A stretch of 64,000 bases of DNA, taken from positions 1,171,400 to 1,235,399 of the forward strand of contig CAUJGJ010000263.1 of the NCBI GenBank assembly GCA_963170055.1. The letters are read 5' to 3'. The position numbers and the translations under genes were made by a program. This DNA is from Halisarca cf. caerulea (lineage: Eukaryota; Porifera; Demospongiae; Chondrillida; Halisarcidae). The notes beneath the pieces were generated by a model. The model was not told where the DNA came from and did no database searches. It worked only from the letters and a program-made list of their open reading frames with translations. This document shows, in pieces, positions 37,524 to 48,701 of the stretch (its first letter is position 1; every line of letters starts with the position of its first letter).

Positions 37524-37629
37524 TTCTCGTCCAAAGCCGAACTTTTGGCGCGAATGCCGCGGAAATAGTGAATGATACTGAGCATGCTCAGTATGGCATG
37601 CTTACATTGCGCAAGCTGTGCTGAGGACT
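37524..37629. promoter_or_regulatory. Bidirectional promoter MCM5 / LRRC47 with E2F-type site
   Basis: Only 106 bases separate the two divergent ATGs. TTTTGGCGCGAA at 37543-37554 is a perfect E2F/DP consensus, as expected for an S-phase gene such as MCM5. A 16-base palindrome ACTGAGCATGCTCAGT lies at 37577-37592. TTGCGCAA at 37607-37614 lies 15 bases before the LRRC47 ATG. I see no TATA box. Confidence 0.8.
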
Positions 37630-39265
37630 ATGGCCAGACTGTACGGAGTAACTGTTCCGAAGTCAAAGCTAGACGGCATCCAAGAATACTTCCTAAGAAG
37701 AAAAGACCTTTCCGATGAAGAGGCCCAACTAGTCTGTGATGGCGGGCAGATGGCAGTTTTTCAGGCAGACAAGTTGTCAGTATTGGAAGTAGACGGCTTT
37801 GAAGGACTCACATCCATGAATGCGGGCATTGGACAACTGATCCATCTGCTTCGTTTGTCATACACCCACAATAGCCTTAAGGCTCTACCAACTGCGATAG
37901 AACGTTTTCAATCGCTGAAGTACTTTGATTTATCTTATAACAAGCTATCTTCCGTCCCAAGAGAGCTTTACCAGCTGGTATCTTTGCAGACTCTTATCTT
38001 GGCCAGGAATGACCTCTGCGACGATTCTTTCCAAGATATTCAATCGTCTTCAAATCCTATTCTTCCAATGCTGCGTCATGTTGATCTCTCCCACAACAAG
38101 CTGAGTAAAGTACCTGAGTTTGTAATACATGCCGAACAGGTGACAGAACTCTTTGCCTCCGACAATGAAATTGATGTCCTCAGTAGCAACCTTTTGTGTA
38201 AAGGACACCTTCGAGTATTGAGTCTCGCACGTAACCATCTAACTGCTCTTCCGTATGAAGTTACTGAGCTGAAGAAACTGAAGACGTTTGAAGTAAAGGA
38301 GAACCCGATAAAGGACAAAAGACTCCTCAAGCTCATTGCTCAGCATGGTGACACAAAGCCCAAAACAGTTCTGGACTATGTTTCTTCTAAAGGGCCACCT
38401 CCGAGTCACCAAAGTGAGAGGAGCAATGAAAGTGTGGCAAAAGTATCGTCACCGAAGAAGATCTTGGGGGCACAGAGAGGCCCCTTGCATGTAGTTGAAG
38501 TGAGGCGAACAGCTGCACCACTGTCTGTAACAACCACCAGGTCTGCTCGGCTACACCGTGCGTATCTAGTGTGCACGTTAATAAAACAGTTGGATCTTAC
38601 AGAGGCAAGAAATGTGAAGAAATTTTTAGCTATTCAAGTTAGTTTGTGGCTTGATAGGGAAGCACACATCATGTAGATCATGTACACATGTGCATGTGCA
38701 CATGATAATGTCTATGGATATGTACACAAGGTCAACAAACACACATAAGTAGATACAATAAATGCACACATTACTTTAACAAGCACATAGTACTTCAGAC
38801 GTTTTTGCTTGTCTTGTTTAGACAACTCTTCATGATACTGTGTGTCATAAAAGGAAACTGGTTACCATAGCAACCCACAACATGGCCGCCCTTACACCCC
38901 CTTTGCTATATGATGCAAGGCCACTGGAAGATGTCTCTCTCACTCCGCTGGGCTATACTCAGCCCACAACAGCAAAAGACTTCATGGCTCTTTTGCAGGA
39001 AAACAAGCTGCCAGCTCGAGCAGGGAAGAAGAACAATAAGCCTAAGAAAGCAGGTGTAGTGGATGCGGAGAAGAAGATAGACCCGATTGCTGCTTCTCTG
39101 AGCAAGTATTTGGACCTTGTCGAAGGAAGGGATGAAATAGCTATGCTGTCTGATTCCACCAGCTGTGTGTTCTCACTCCCTCCACTGACCAATAGTGAAG
39201 TCACAAAGGTTAGAACTGTCTGTCGTGTAGTGGCACTATGTCAGGATGTGTGTATGCCTTATGCT

Positions 39266-39296
<31 letters not shown>

Positions 39297-39885
39297 ATGT
39301 ATACATGTGCATGTGTATCTGTGTGCATGTGTGTACATATGTACGTATGTATGTGTGCCTTCTGTGACTGTGTGTTGTATATATCTTAATGTATGTTTAC
39401 TGTTCTTATATTGCATGAACTCGGTTCTCTGACTATCATATATCAGATGGTTTGTGTGGGTGCAGCTTGTTTGATAACAGCTTCTGAATCAAGGTGTTCT
39501 TATCTCGACATTCTCACTGTCCTCCTCCTCCTCCCAGCTTAGTCCCGGTGTGCATGATGTATTGGTGGAGGTGTCGTCAATAAAGAGCCTACCTGCCTGC
39601 AAGAACATCATGAATGCACTTCTGCTGGATATGATAAAAAGTGGTTTGAGGTCTGTCAACAATAGTCCTGTATCGCTCAACCATGATAGTGATATTGATG
39701 ATAGTGATGATGAAGATGATGATGTGGTTAAATTTGAAGAGCAGTCTACTGTGTCTTCCCGAGGGGTTCACTTGACCTTGGAGCCTGTGCGTGTGGTGGA
39801 TGGGGACTCCAGCTTGTTGGCCGTCTTCCCCTCCAGAACGGACCTGAAGTTTGACCGACCCGACATCGAGGTGCAAGGATTATAG
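37630..39885 (+). CDS. LRRC47: Leucine-rich repeat protein LRRC47
   Basis: Three exons: 37630-38637, 38822-39208, 39538-39885; 580 aa, close to human LRRC47 (583). The N-terminal half holds leucine-rich repeats (LRLSYTHNSLKALP, YFDLSYNKLSSVP, HVDLSHNKLSKVP, VLSLARNHLTALP). Next comes a linker with SSPKK and then the conserved block FLAIQTTLHDTVCHKRKLV with IATHN, related to the B3/B4 region of phenylalanyl-tRNA synthetase beta. An acidic run (DDSDDEDDD) lies near residue 520. The cellular role is poorly defined in any animal; association with translation or RNA-binding complexes is suggested by the B3/B4 relationship. An in-frame GTG and CTG lie just upstream of the ATG, but the ATG at 37630 is the natural start. 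Confidence 0.95.
39268..39295. repeat. (TG)n microsatellite, LRRC47 intron 2
   Basis: Short TG run 60 bases after the donor. Confidence 0.85.
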
Positions 39886-40839
39886 CTGTTGGTCTGTTTT
39901 GGATTTTAGCACTTTTTTGATGCAAATGTGTGTTTGCTAATTTATTAAGATACAACGGGGACATTTTCTAGTAATGTTTTTCTATTTTGAATTGATGTAC
40001 GATACAATATTAATTAAGCTGAATAATTAAATGTTATGTTAATGTGTTAAATGTTAAGTGTAAATCTGACCAAACCATTGTGTTTTGCTGAGAATTTGAT
40101 GTATTCTGTAATCCATCATATCATTATTGTTATTTCATGTAGTTTACTATTAGAGGTTCTATATTGTGAATTACTATGCAAGTGTAAGCTCATATTGAGA
40201 GGAGGTTATACTGTGTAGACAAGTACAGGTATATCAGGATTATAGCATAGTTCGATTATCTAGGATGTGATCAATGGTAGCTCGATCCCAGGTACATTTC
40301 TAGGATGTGATCAGTAGCTCAAGCCCAGGTGCATTTCTAGGATACTTCTCAGGGTCACCAGTCACAGCACTTGCTTAGAAATCAACAAACAAGGAATCAC
40401 TGAATAATCAATTATGAAACAATTAGTTCTTCAGTTTAGTGGCTGCACAGGTTCTTCCTATTCCTTCCATTCTCTCCACTCTTTGCTGGTAAAAGACACA
40501 GAGCAAAGTGACAAGCTGTAAGTACTGTTCAGGATTAAACTCAGGGAATCAGCTACTGCTGCAATCGTTACCATTTCTACAGATCAATAGGCCATCACCC
40601 ACCCCCTTCCTGGGTTTAGTCTCTACCTGAGCACAGAATGACACCCAAGAAGTTTGCCATACATGCAGTGGTATCTATAACACTTTGGGAACTGAAAACA
40701 ATTTGTTATATAGAGGTTTCCACTATTCAGAGATTATTTTATATGCATAGCAGTCTATCTGGACCCACAGAGCAGTCAGTGAGAGGTTTTTGCAGTTGGG
40801 GAAGTTTGTTGTAAGAGGTTCCACTGTGCCCCAGAGATG

Positions 40840-41032
40840 TCAAAGGAGGCACCAAGGGTGGGATCAGGGGGTACCAAGGGTGGTGTTGGGGGGTAGGGGT
40901 ACCAAGGGGTCAGGGACACCAAGGGTGGGGTCAGGGGGCACCAAGGGTGGCGTCAGGGGCACCAAGGGTGGTGGTGGGGGGTACCAGGGGGTCAGGGGGT
41001 ACCAGGGGGTCAGGGGCACAAAGGGTGGTTTC
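40840..41032. repeat. About 20-base G-rich minisatellite
   Basis: Degenerate copies of ACCAAGGGTGGGGTCAGGGG. Confidence 0.85.
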
Positions 41033-41219
41033 AAAGGAGGTGTTAAATGTGTACAGCCTACTCTTTGAAACTAGCATGGCTTCAGTGCAAACAAGGTAAA
41101 AACTGTGCACCTACCTCATCAACAGCAGACCTACATGCTCTGAGCATGATGTGATGTACAATGCCGCCAGATGGTCGACCAGGTGTGTTGTTTGAATCGT
41201 GCACATCACACACTGCTTG

Positions 41220-41220
<1 letters not shown>

Positions 41221-41269
<49 letters not shown>

Positions 41270-41330
41270 CACACACTCACACACACACACACACACTCAC
41301 ACACACATACACTCACACACACACACAGTA
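41221..41330. repeat. (CA)n microsatellite with CACTCA interruptions
   Basis: CA runs regularly broken by CTCA. Confidence 0.9.
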
Positions 41331-41676
41331 CACTACCCAGGCCACACACAGAGTCCACATGCAGACATAAGTATCTCCTCTTCATGCAAGATCTCAAGGT
41401 GTGTAGAATTATTTCACTCATGCTGAACACTTCACTAAACGGAACAACTTGCTGAGTATCCTTACGCTCAAACGAACAACATATGTTCTCTCTCACTACC
41501 AAAACATGATGAACACAACACTCATTGAATATAACCAATGTTACCATTATAATAAATTCTATTAAACAAATTAATCTGAATAAGTGGCTTGTATCATATG
41601 AAGTGTACAATAATATTGGATGACATTAGAAATTAAATACATAACACATTATTGAATTCAGCACATGAGGCTATTT

Positions 41677-41726
41677 GTGTGTGTGTGTGTGTGTGTGTTT
41701 GTGTGTGTGTGTTTGTGTGTGTGTGC

Positions 41727-41799
<73 letters not shown>

Positions 41800-41806
41800 G
41801 GTGTGT
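41677..41806. repeat. (TG)n microsatellite, 3' region of the Shisa-like gene
   Basis: TG run with TTTG and GTGCGTGC interruptions. It lies about 50 bases past the stop codon, so it is likely in the 3' UTR as CA. Confidence 0.9.
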
Positions 41807-41854
41807 GGTATAAAGGGCAAGACTGATGTGTTCTGGATGTGCAGATTTCCTGAC

Positions 41855-42107
41855 TCAGCAACAGCAGCAGCAGATGCAGATACACACAATGACCAGGATG
41901 ATGATAATGAGAGCTCCAACTGCTACACTGAGACCCACAATGAGGTTGAAACTAGAAGGACAGAACGCAAAATAAAGATAAGTAAGTAGGGCTCAGAACA
42001 CAGCATGAATAGTTCACAATACGTCACAAAGTCTGCAATGAGTTGCAATCAGCCAAAATCTGCTGCGATGTGAGCATGTGATCAGATTAATGTATTGGGA
42101 ACCAAGC

Positions 42108-42182
<75 letters not shown>

Positions 42183-44124
42183 GTGTGTCACTGTGTGTGT
42201 ATGTGTGTGTGTCACTGTGTGTGTGCAAATAGGTACATTGCACAACACTGCTACTACATTGCACAATAATGCTACTGTATTGCATAATAGGGTTAGAATG
42301 TACATGCATTACTCAGACCAACCCCACTGCCACTCAGAAGTTACAGCCATATACATACACATACACACGTGAGTACACATGTGTATGCATGCATGTGTGT
42401 GTACAAGCATGTAAACGTATGTGGTGTATGCATGCATGTGTGTGTGAATACATATGCAATATCCACATATAAATGTGTGAACAAATACACACACAAAAGT
42501 GATACCGCATGTGAATCTTTGTGACTGCATGCATTGTACTGGCATAGTGGTATTCTTACAAAGTAGCATTCTCACCACTTACAGACAGCAAAAAATAAAA
42601 CAGTGAAAATGTATTGGGTTATTGTGGTTCACAAATACTGTTCTATAGTAAACATCAGTCATTAGGAAACAGACCACAAAACATACTAACAATGGACTCG
42701 AGCAAACACATGTGTCACACTATGCTTGACACGGAGTGGGAGTATATAGGGAGAGGTATCACAGATTAGCTTGTTGAGAAATATGTACACTAGGCTAAAC
42801 ATGGGCTTACAACTTGTTTGGCACAAATGGCAGAGAAGTATCAAAGCTCAGGCAATATTTAGATGCAATACTCTGAAACGTAACACCTCAATAGTCATAC
42901 ATTCTCCCATCAGTCCATCTACTGAGGACCAGTCGCCATACTGGAGTGTACAAATCGAAGTTCAGGCAAGATACCTGGCAGATGCGATACAGTGGAACCT
43001 CCGTAATGTGACGGCAGACTAACACACAATGTGGGTGAAATAGTTATTGGAGGAGGTCACGGCTCATAACATACACGATGCTACCTATTGTTCCACTTAC
43101 TACAACTGTCTCTGTGTGTTTTCCTCCACGCTGCAGCATTTCTGTTCATTGATCTGCAGATATGCACAGCACTGGTTTCGCGCATTACCATTTGGGTCTG
43201 TGGATGAGCCATTGGGACACTCTGAGTCCGCGCAATTAAACCGAACTACAAAAAGGACAACATGGAATGAAATCACAGTCATGTTTCACCTTAGAAGCCA
43301 CTAGCCAGAGGACAAGGTACGTATCTGTCACTCAGAATGCAACTGGTACATAGACAAAACTGGGCACACATCTACACGTGCACGCATACACATGTGTACA
43401 CATGTGTACACAGGCTTGTGGACAAATGCACGCACAGTCAACCTCTGATAGTAAGCACCTGGGTTAGTACATACTCCTGGATAGTAACTACTCCTGGTTA
43501 GTAACTACTCCTGGATAGTAACTACTCCTGGATAGTAACCACTCCTGGTTAGTAACAACTCCTGGATAGTAAGTACTCCTGGATAGTAACTACTCCTGGT
43601 TAGTAACTACTCCTGGATAGTAACTACTCCTGGATAGTAAGTACTCTTGGTTAGTAAGTACCTGGGTTAGTAACAACTCCTGCATAGTAAGTGCTCATTG
43701 CTCTGTCCCTATCTCACACAATACCACTGAAAGTACCTTGGATAGAGAGTACCTCTGATAGTGAGTGCCTACTTCACCTTCCCTTGAAGGGTACTCACTA
43801 TGCAAGTTCTACTGTACATACACACATGCTTATGCTTATAGACATGTGTACTTACGTATGTATGTAAATGTGCACAGTTAGTCGGACATATGTATGCAGG
43901 TATATGTACACACACTTTTACATAACATTTATCCTCCCATGACAAACGACATATTGTTGACGCTGTAAAGCCCATCAATACTGTAAACTAGTGCTACAAG
44001 GTGTAAGATTAGTCTACCAGGAAGGCACAGAGAGAAGCAGTGTGTGTAAACAGGTTAAGAAACTGATCTTGGATCATTTTTAATATCAAATTAAGACTAT
44101 AAGGGTTAGTGGTATACATTGGCT

Positions 44125-44167
<43 letters not shown>

Positions 44168-45690
44168 GCGCGCGAGCACCTTGTGCAGGCATGTAGACCT
44201 CCAATACATAGGTAGTTTGACACCAGCCCACCACAATCTCAGGTATCCAAGGAACCATGACATCACAACACCAACTATTGAAAGACCCCAGAGACTGCTC
44301 ACAAGAGCAGACTAGCGGCTGGTGTATCTGTACATTGCATGTTGTAAACATGAAAATTATACATTCTGCAGACTAAACAGGACACTAGTAGAGATCCACC
44401 CATTAACTGATAAGTAACCTTGTGTGTTATTACAGGGAGATGTTGTCATGGGTGCTTCCCACACACAGATCAAGCCATTCATGGCTTGATCTGTGTGTGG
44501 GAAGCACCCATTTAAGGTAGGGACAGAGCAATGAGTACTTACTAACCCAGGTACTTACTATCCAGGAGTACTCACTAACCCAGGTACTTACTATCCAGGA
44601 GTACTCACTAACCCAGGTACTTACTATCCAGGAGTACTCACCGACACAGGTACTTACTATCCAGGAGTACTCACTAACCCAGGTACTTACTATCCAGGAG
44701 TACTCACCGACACAGGTACTTACTATCCATGAGTACTCACTAACCCAGGTACTTACTATCCATGAGTACTCACTGACACAGGTACTTACTATCCAGGAGT
44801 ACTCACTAACCCAGGTACTTACTATCCATGAGTACTCACTGACACAGGTACTTACTATCCATGAGTACTCACTAACCCAGGTACTTACTATCCATGAGTA
44901 CTCACTGACACAGGTACTTACTATCCAGGAGTACTCACTGACACAGGTACTTACTAACAGAGTTTGACCATAAAATTCATATGCAGCAACCATCTAGTGC
45001 AAACACATGATACTCATGTTGGCTGATGCAGACGGACACTTGAACAACAACCCACTAGCCTATCAATACACATTGTCAATGCGAGTTGGTGGGACAAGCC
45101 AAGCAAACATTCAACACATTAAAAGCTAACGTTAAACGAATGGGACCCGTCCGACGACCCGTCATGCGTTCATTACCAGCCACCAACACAAAATCCCTTC
45201 CTCTGATTCACTACACCAGATGCAGACAACAGAACAGGGACTACATCGAGGGCTTATTATTCTCTTGAGTAATAATATGGTTTAAACACAGGCAACGCAA
45301 GAGAAGGACGGTCGTACCTCAGACGTACAAGGGGGAAACATTTCCAAGCTAGTCTACTAACCATTGATGGTTGATGATGAGGAACTGAAGTCTGAAAAAC
45401 CCCGAGAGCTGGGGAAAGCGCGTGCCTACAAACAGCCGCTAAACCCTTATTCTATATGGGATAAAGATTATCACTCCAAAATAAAGACAAAAAGGAAAGA
45501 CTGCGGAAAAACAAGTTGAATTCGGTGCAGACCCGGCGAATACCCCTTCAATTTTGATCGGCAACAAACATACAAAATCGGACCAGTTATGAGCTACCAA
45601 CTCACTTTGAGCGGCGATGCAATTAGCCAGGGCTAGGAATAGTATTCCTCGAATAACAAAACGCACTGCTTTCCCTGTCGCTGCAGTCAT
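41855..45690 (-). CDS. Small Shisa-like (STMC6-type) single-pass membrane protein
   Basis: Three exons on the minus strand: 45690-45606, 43245-43101, 41951-41855; 108 aa. Residues 1-27 are a signal peptide (GILFLALANCIAA core). The short ectodomain has six cysteines arranged C-x4-C, CC, CC (FNCADSEC, NQCCAY, QKCCSV) with two acidic stretches. It is followed by a hydrophobic segment (FNLIVGLSVAVGALIIIILV, about residues 77-97) and a tail CICICCCCCC directly before the stop, a likely palmitoylation cluster. The six-Cys plus CC pattern and single membrane span recall Shisa, CYYR1 and WBP1-like adaptor proteins (STMC6 group). The usual PY-rich cytoplasmic tail is absent unless an unrecognised 3' exon adds it. 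No firm orthologue is recognised, so function is unknown; trafficking adaptor is the family-level guess. Confidence 0.65.
42111..42222. repeat. (TG)n microsatellite, Shisa-like intron 2
   Basis: TG on plus, CA in the sense of the gene, with CACTG interruptions. Confidence 0.9.
43440..43690. repeat. 16-17-base tandem repeat, Shisa-like intron 1
   Basis: Units ACTCCTGGATAGTAACT / ACTCCTGGTTAGTAACT. It is the reverse-orientation relative of the array at 44515-44958. Confidence 0.9.
44129..44171. repeat. (CA)n/(CG)n microsatellite, Shisa-like intron 1
   Basis: CA run ending in CGCGCGCGCG. Confidence 0.85.
44448..44511. repeat. Perfect 31-base-arm palindrome
   Basis: Arms 44448-44478 and 44481-44511 are exact reverse complements around a two-base loop (TC). 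The arm starts ATGGGTGCTTCCCACACACA. It touches the start of the tandem array at 44515. Confidence 0.95.
44515..44958. repeat. 32-33-base tandem repeat, about 14 copies
   Basis: Units CAGGTACTTACTATCCAGGAG plus TACTCACTAACC or TACTCACTGACA. CCAGGAG and CCATGAG variants alternate in places, giving a 65-base higher-order repeat. A long minus-strand open frame over it is a by-product. Confidence 0.95.
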
Positions 45691-45924
45691 TCTCCTAGTG
45701 ATCTTCTCGACAACTTCTTGGCCGTGTAATGACGAACACTCGGTGGTTCTATGGTAAAGTGCACTGTCCGCAAGATCAGCAGTATGTTAAATGGTACGGG
45801 GCGTCTGGACAGCCACAATAGACGCCCAGAACTGCATGAAGAGTTCACTAAACGCCCATAGAGAAATAAAAAATTAATTATAGTCGCTTCAACAGCTGAA
45901 CAAAATGAAAAATGTATGACTTAT

Positions 45925-46657
45925 TCAATGAGTCATTTGCCGAATTAAAGTACTTTGAAGCTTTTCAAGTTTCTTCACATCTTGTAATTGATTTGTTCTG
46001 TACTTGAAACACTGCAGATGAATCATAACAGAAAGACGAACACTCATCTCCATGATGTGCTATGCTGCGTTATGGCCAGAGAGACTGGCATGAACACTCC
46101 AATGCTTGGAGTGCCTACATAGGATTAGTGTTCTAAAGTGAAGATCTCAGCAGCCAATGTCATAAGTCGGTCCACGTGATAACCCCACAATACCATATAC
46201 AAATCATATACAGAAGTACCTCTGTTGAGAGACCACCCTTAGGGACCTGTGAAAGGTGGTCTTTCAGAAGAGGTGGTCTCTGATGGGGGGATTAATATGG
46301 GGCTCAGATACATTTGTGACCAGCAATGCTGGTCTTACAAAAGGGGTGGTCCCTCAAAGTACCACAGACAGACATATGTATACAGTCAGCCCTCACTTAT
46401 CCTCCCTCACCTTCCACAGTAGTTTTTATTGGAACAAACCTGCTACAATCCTGCTCCCTCATTTATACAGTTCCCCCACCTTTTTATCCACAATTTCATC
46501 CAGAACAAATGTGTGTGGATAAGTGAGGTCTGAGTGTATATTTAGAAAATTCCAAAGTGATATAAAGGTAATCTTTACAATTGAGAATCGATCAATTGAA
46601 AAATTATGTGAGACATGCGTATACGTATAAAACACACACACATACACACACACACAC

Positions 46658-46696
<39 letters not shown>

Positions 46697-47945
46697 GCAT
46701 GAAATACAAATTATTGTCTACCGAGTGTACCCACAAAGGAGGAAATGGAACAGGACAAAAGGAAATTTCCACATGAAGCATCAGCAGTGTCCCATGCAGT
46801 GTCCCATGCAGTGTCCCATGTTAACCAGTCTAGCATGTAATGAAGGTGCATTCTTGGGAACAACTACCTCATTCAAAGCAACTTAAACAGAGTGGAATTC
46901 CACCCACGTCCATACGTACTTCCATAGTTGAAAGGTCACAGTTAACAGTACACAAAGGACGGACATTTAATAAAACTCCCTATTGCAATCAATATATGCA
47001 CAAAATTGATGTTGGATAAAAGGGTTTGGCGGACAAAGTGATGATGGATTAATGAGAATTCACAGTACAGTGATTTCTCATTAATCAGCTGCAATTTGTT
47101 CTGGGGCATCATGGCATATTACGTAGCAAGTGTGGTGGGCTATTCCAGTCAGTCCAGAGTCACTTCAACTCACTAAAGGGTTTGTTGGACAAAGCATAGA
47201 GTATCTATGGACCAACCTGCGGATTAACGATGTTTTGGGATACAGTGGACCCTCCGATAGTGGACTCTCTCAAATAAGGGCACAGCATAATAAACCTCTC
47301 TACAATCAGCCCAGAGGAAGGGATTAGTAATGGTCAGGCCAATTTGCCAAACAAATCATGCCTGTGGTCATTGTTCTGCACAAGTTCACTGTCAACTTTT
47401 ATAATAGGGTTTTCTGCGTGTACGTATGTTATTGCTGGATAGATGTGAAGTTCTGAGCCACTGGGTCTGCTGTTTGCTGATGCTGGTGAGGTGAAAAAGA
47501 ATTATACTCAACTCTGTGAGGTGTGTTGCACAATCAAAAACATGGCACCTAAAGAATTTGATTCAAATGAACTAATGGAAATTGCTGAAACTCATGGATT
47601 ACTAGGGTGCTTTGGTTTTACATGGTAGCAAAATGATTTCTTTAGTGTCATGAGACAAAATAAGCTAAGCTAAATTTTCGCAGAATTGTTTATTGTTTTT
47701 TTTTAACTTTTTCTTTGGGTACCTGCTAAAACATGGTCCAGCTGGACCAGTTCAGGCAGCCTTGACAAATGACATGACTTACGGTCCCAGTATAGTTCCT
47801 ACAATACATTTTGAACCTTCCAAAAAGGAAAACCCCTCAACAAAGAATGAATCAGCTGAATTTTGCTGTCCCCAAAGTGTCCTGTATTCGGAGGTTTCAC
47901 TGAATTCAAAATAGACATTCAAAATATGCACACACACACACACAT

Positions 47946-48005
<60 letters not shown>

Positions 48006-48639
48006 ACCACAGGTACTCTACATGAAAGTATAGAACATCCGGTGACATATGCAGCTTGGTCTCGATTAGCCAGTAAAACACTGCCATTTTTCCCATTGAT
48101 TCCACCCTTGGGATTAATTGCTTTCCATGAATACAATGACGCCCAAGGGTCGTTAATATCCTTCACCATATCAGAAATCACCATAACCACTACAACTAGA
48201 ACAACTGTACCTTTCATTGCAAAACACAAACTGGGACACAGGAATTGATTCACTACATACAGAATTCATTATAAGAGATTTCATCATACCGAATTGTCAC
48301 AGTATCATAACATGACCGAGCACGACTCAACACGGAGACACTTGGTAATGGCTCACATCCAAACTCACCATTTTGTTATCTGTTGCTTTCAGCACTAATT
48401 CTTCGTTACAGTGGCGGTACTTTATCACGAACCGAAACTAGCAAAACAAATGAAGAACACTGACCCATTAAATTCCAAAACGTAAGGCACAGGCATTAAA
48501 TATTGTACAACTCATTATAAAACATTATGAACATTTTAAACGAACTAAAAATCAGCTCATGACATACATTTACGGAATTTTCGCCGTACAGCTGCTCGAC
48601 GGCTTTGGCAAATTCTTCCCATGTGCTCAGGTACACCAT
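45925..48639 (-). CDS. SRP9: Signal recognition particle 9 kDa protein
   Basis: Three exons on the minus strand: 48639-48568, 48437-48369, 46011-45925; 75 aa (human 86). It reads MVYLSTWEEFAKAVEQLYG, then VIKYRHCNEELVLKATDNKM, then CFKYRTNQLQDVKKLEKLQS to IRQMTH. SRP9 pairs with SRP14 to bind the Alu domain of SRP RNA and slow elongation while the ribosome is brought to the ER. KYRH and KYRT with the following basic helix are the RNA-binding signature. The C terminus is shorter than in vertebrates by about 11 residues. Intron 2 is 2.36 kb, nearly forty times either coding piece, and contains two CA arrays and several CAGT-ended repeats. It shares a 62-base promoter with ZCCHC9. Confidence 0.92.
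46383..46536. mobile_element. MITE with CAGTCAGCCCTCACTTATCC ends (pogo/Tigger-like), SRP9 intron 2
   Basis: The left end CAGTCAGCCCTCACTTATCC mirrors the right end GGATAAGTGAGGTCTGAGTG. TA lies outside both ends. About 154 bases; the interior is CTTCCACAGTAGTTTTTATT-like and shared with the element at 49615. Confidence 0.65.
46631..46696. repeat. (CA)n microsatellite, SRP9 intron 2
   Basis: CA on plus, TG in sense. Confidence 0.9.
47785..47908 (-). repeat. Dispersed repeat, copy 1 (inverted), SRP9 intron 2
   Basis: Read on the minus strand it runs CAGTGAAACCTCCGAATAC, then ACTTTGGGGACAG, GGTTCAAAATG and ACTATACTGGGA. The same ordered blocks occur at 50145-50335 on the plus strand. Confidence 0.65.
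47930..48003. repeat. (CA)n microsatellite, SRP9 intron 2
   Basis: CA on plus, TG in sense, with one ATG interruption. Confidence 0.9.
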
Positions 48640-48701
48640 TTTCTTGCAGGAGAGTGATGAAGGGTTTTCCCCTCGACTTATTGCGCAATGTCTTCACCAT
48701 A
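48640..48701. promoter_or_regulatory. 62-base bidirectional promoter SRP9 / ZCCHC9
   Basis: The two divergent start codons are only 62 bases apart. ATTGCGCAAT, a perfect C/EBP- or ATF-like palindrome, lies at 48680-48689, twelve bases before the ZCCHC9 ATG. Leaders must be extremely short or overlap. Confidence 0.7.

Larger units (their letters stand above)
39886..41854. other. Intergenic region between LRRC47 and the Shisa-like gene (convergent)
   Basis: It holds the AT-rich LRRC47 3' UTR (to about 40220), GATCC-type near-duplicate sentences at 40262-40345 (TAGGATGTGATCA twice), a 20-base G-rich minisatellite, a CA array at 41221-41330 and a TG array at 41677-41806 just beyond the Shisa-like stop. 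No further exon was found, though extra 3' exons of the Shisa-like gene cannot be excluded. Confidence 0.6.

Noticed and set aside
44009..44302. Hydrophobic minus frame (LWGLSIVGVVMSWFLGY)
   Set aside because: Considered as an extra exon of the Shisa-like gene, but the exon 1 to exon 2 phase already joins cleanly and this frame runs into a microsatellite.
44430..44993. 187-codon minus frame with a repeated VSEYSWIVST motif
   Set aside because: Translation of the tandem array plus the adjacent palindrome inside an intron; the same motif array lies inverted nearby, as expected for non-coding repeat.
47906..48253. Minus frame of 115 codons with a hydrophobic start (MKGTVVLVVVVMVISD)
   Set aside because: Lies wholly within SRP9 intron 2 and ends in a CA array; no family recognised and a plus-strand frame overlaps it. 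A small nested gene cannot be excluded but is not supported.
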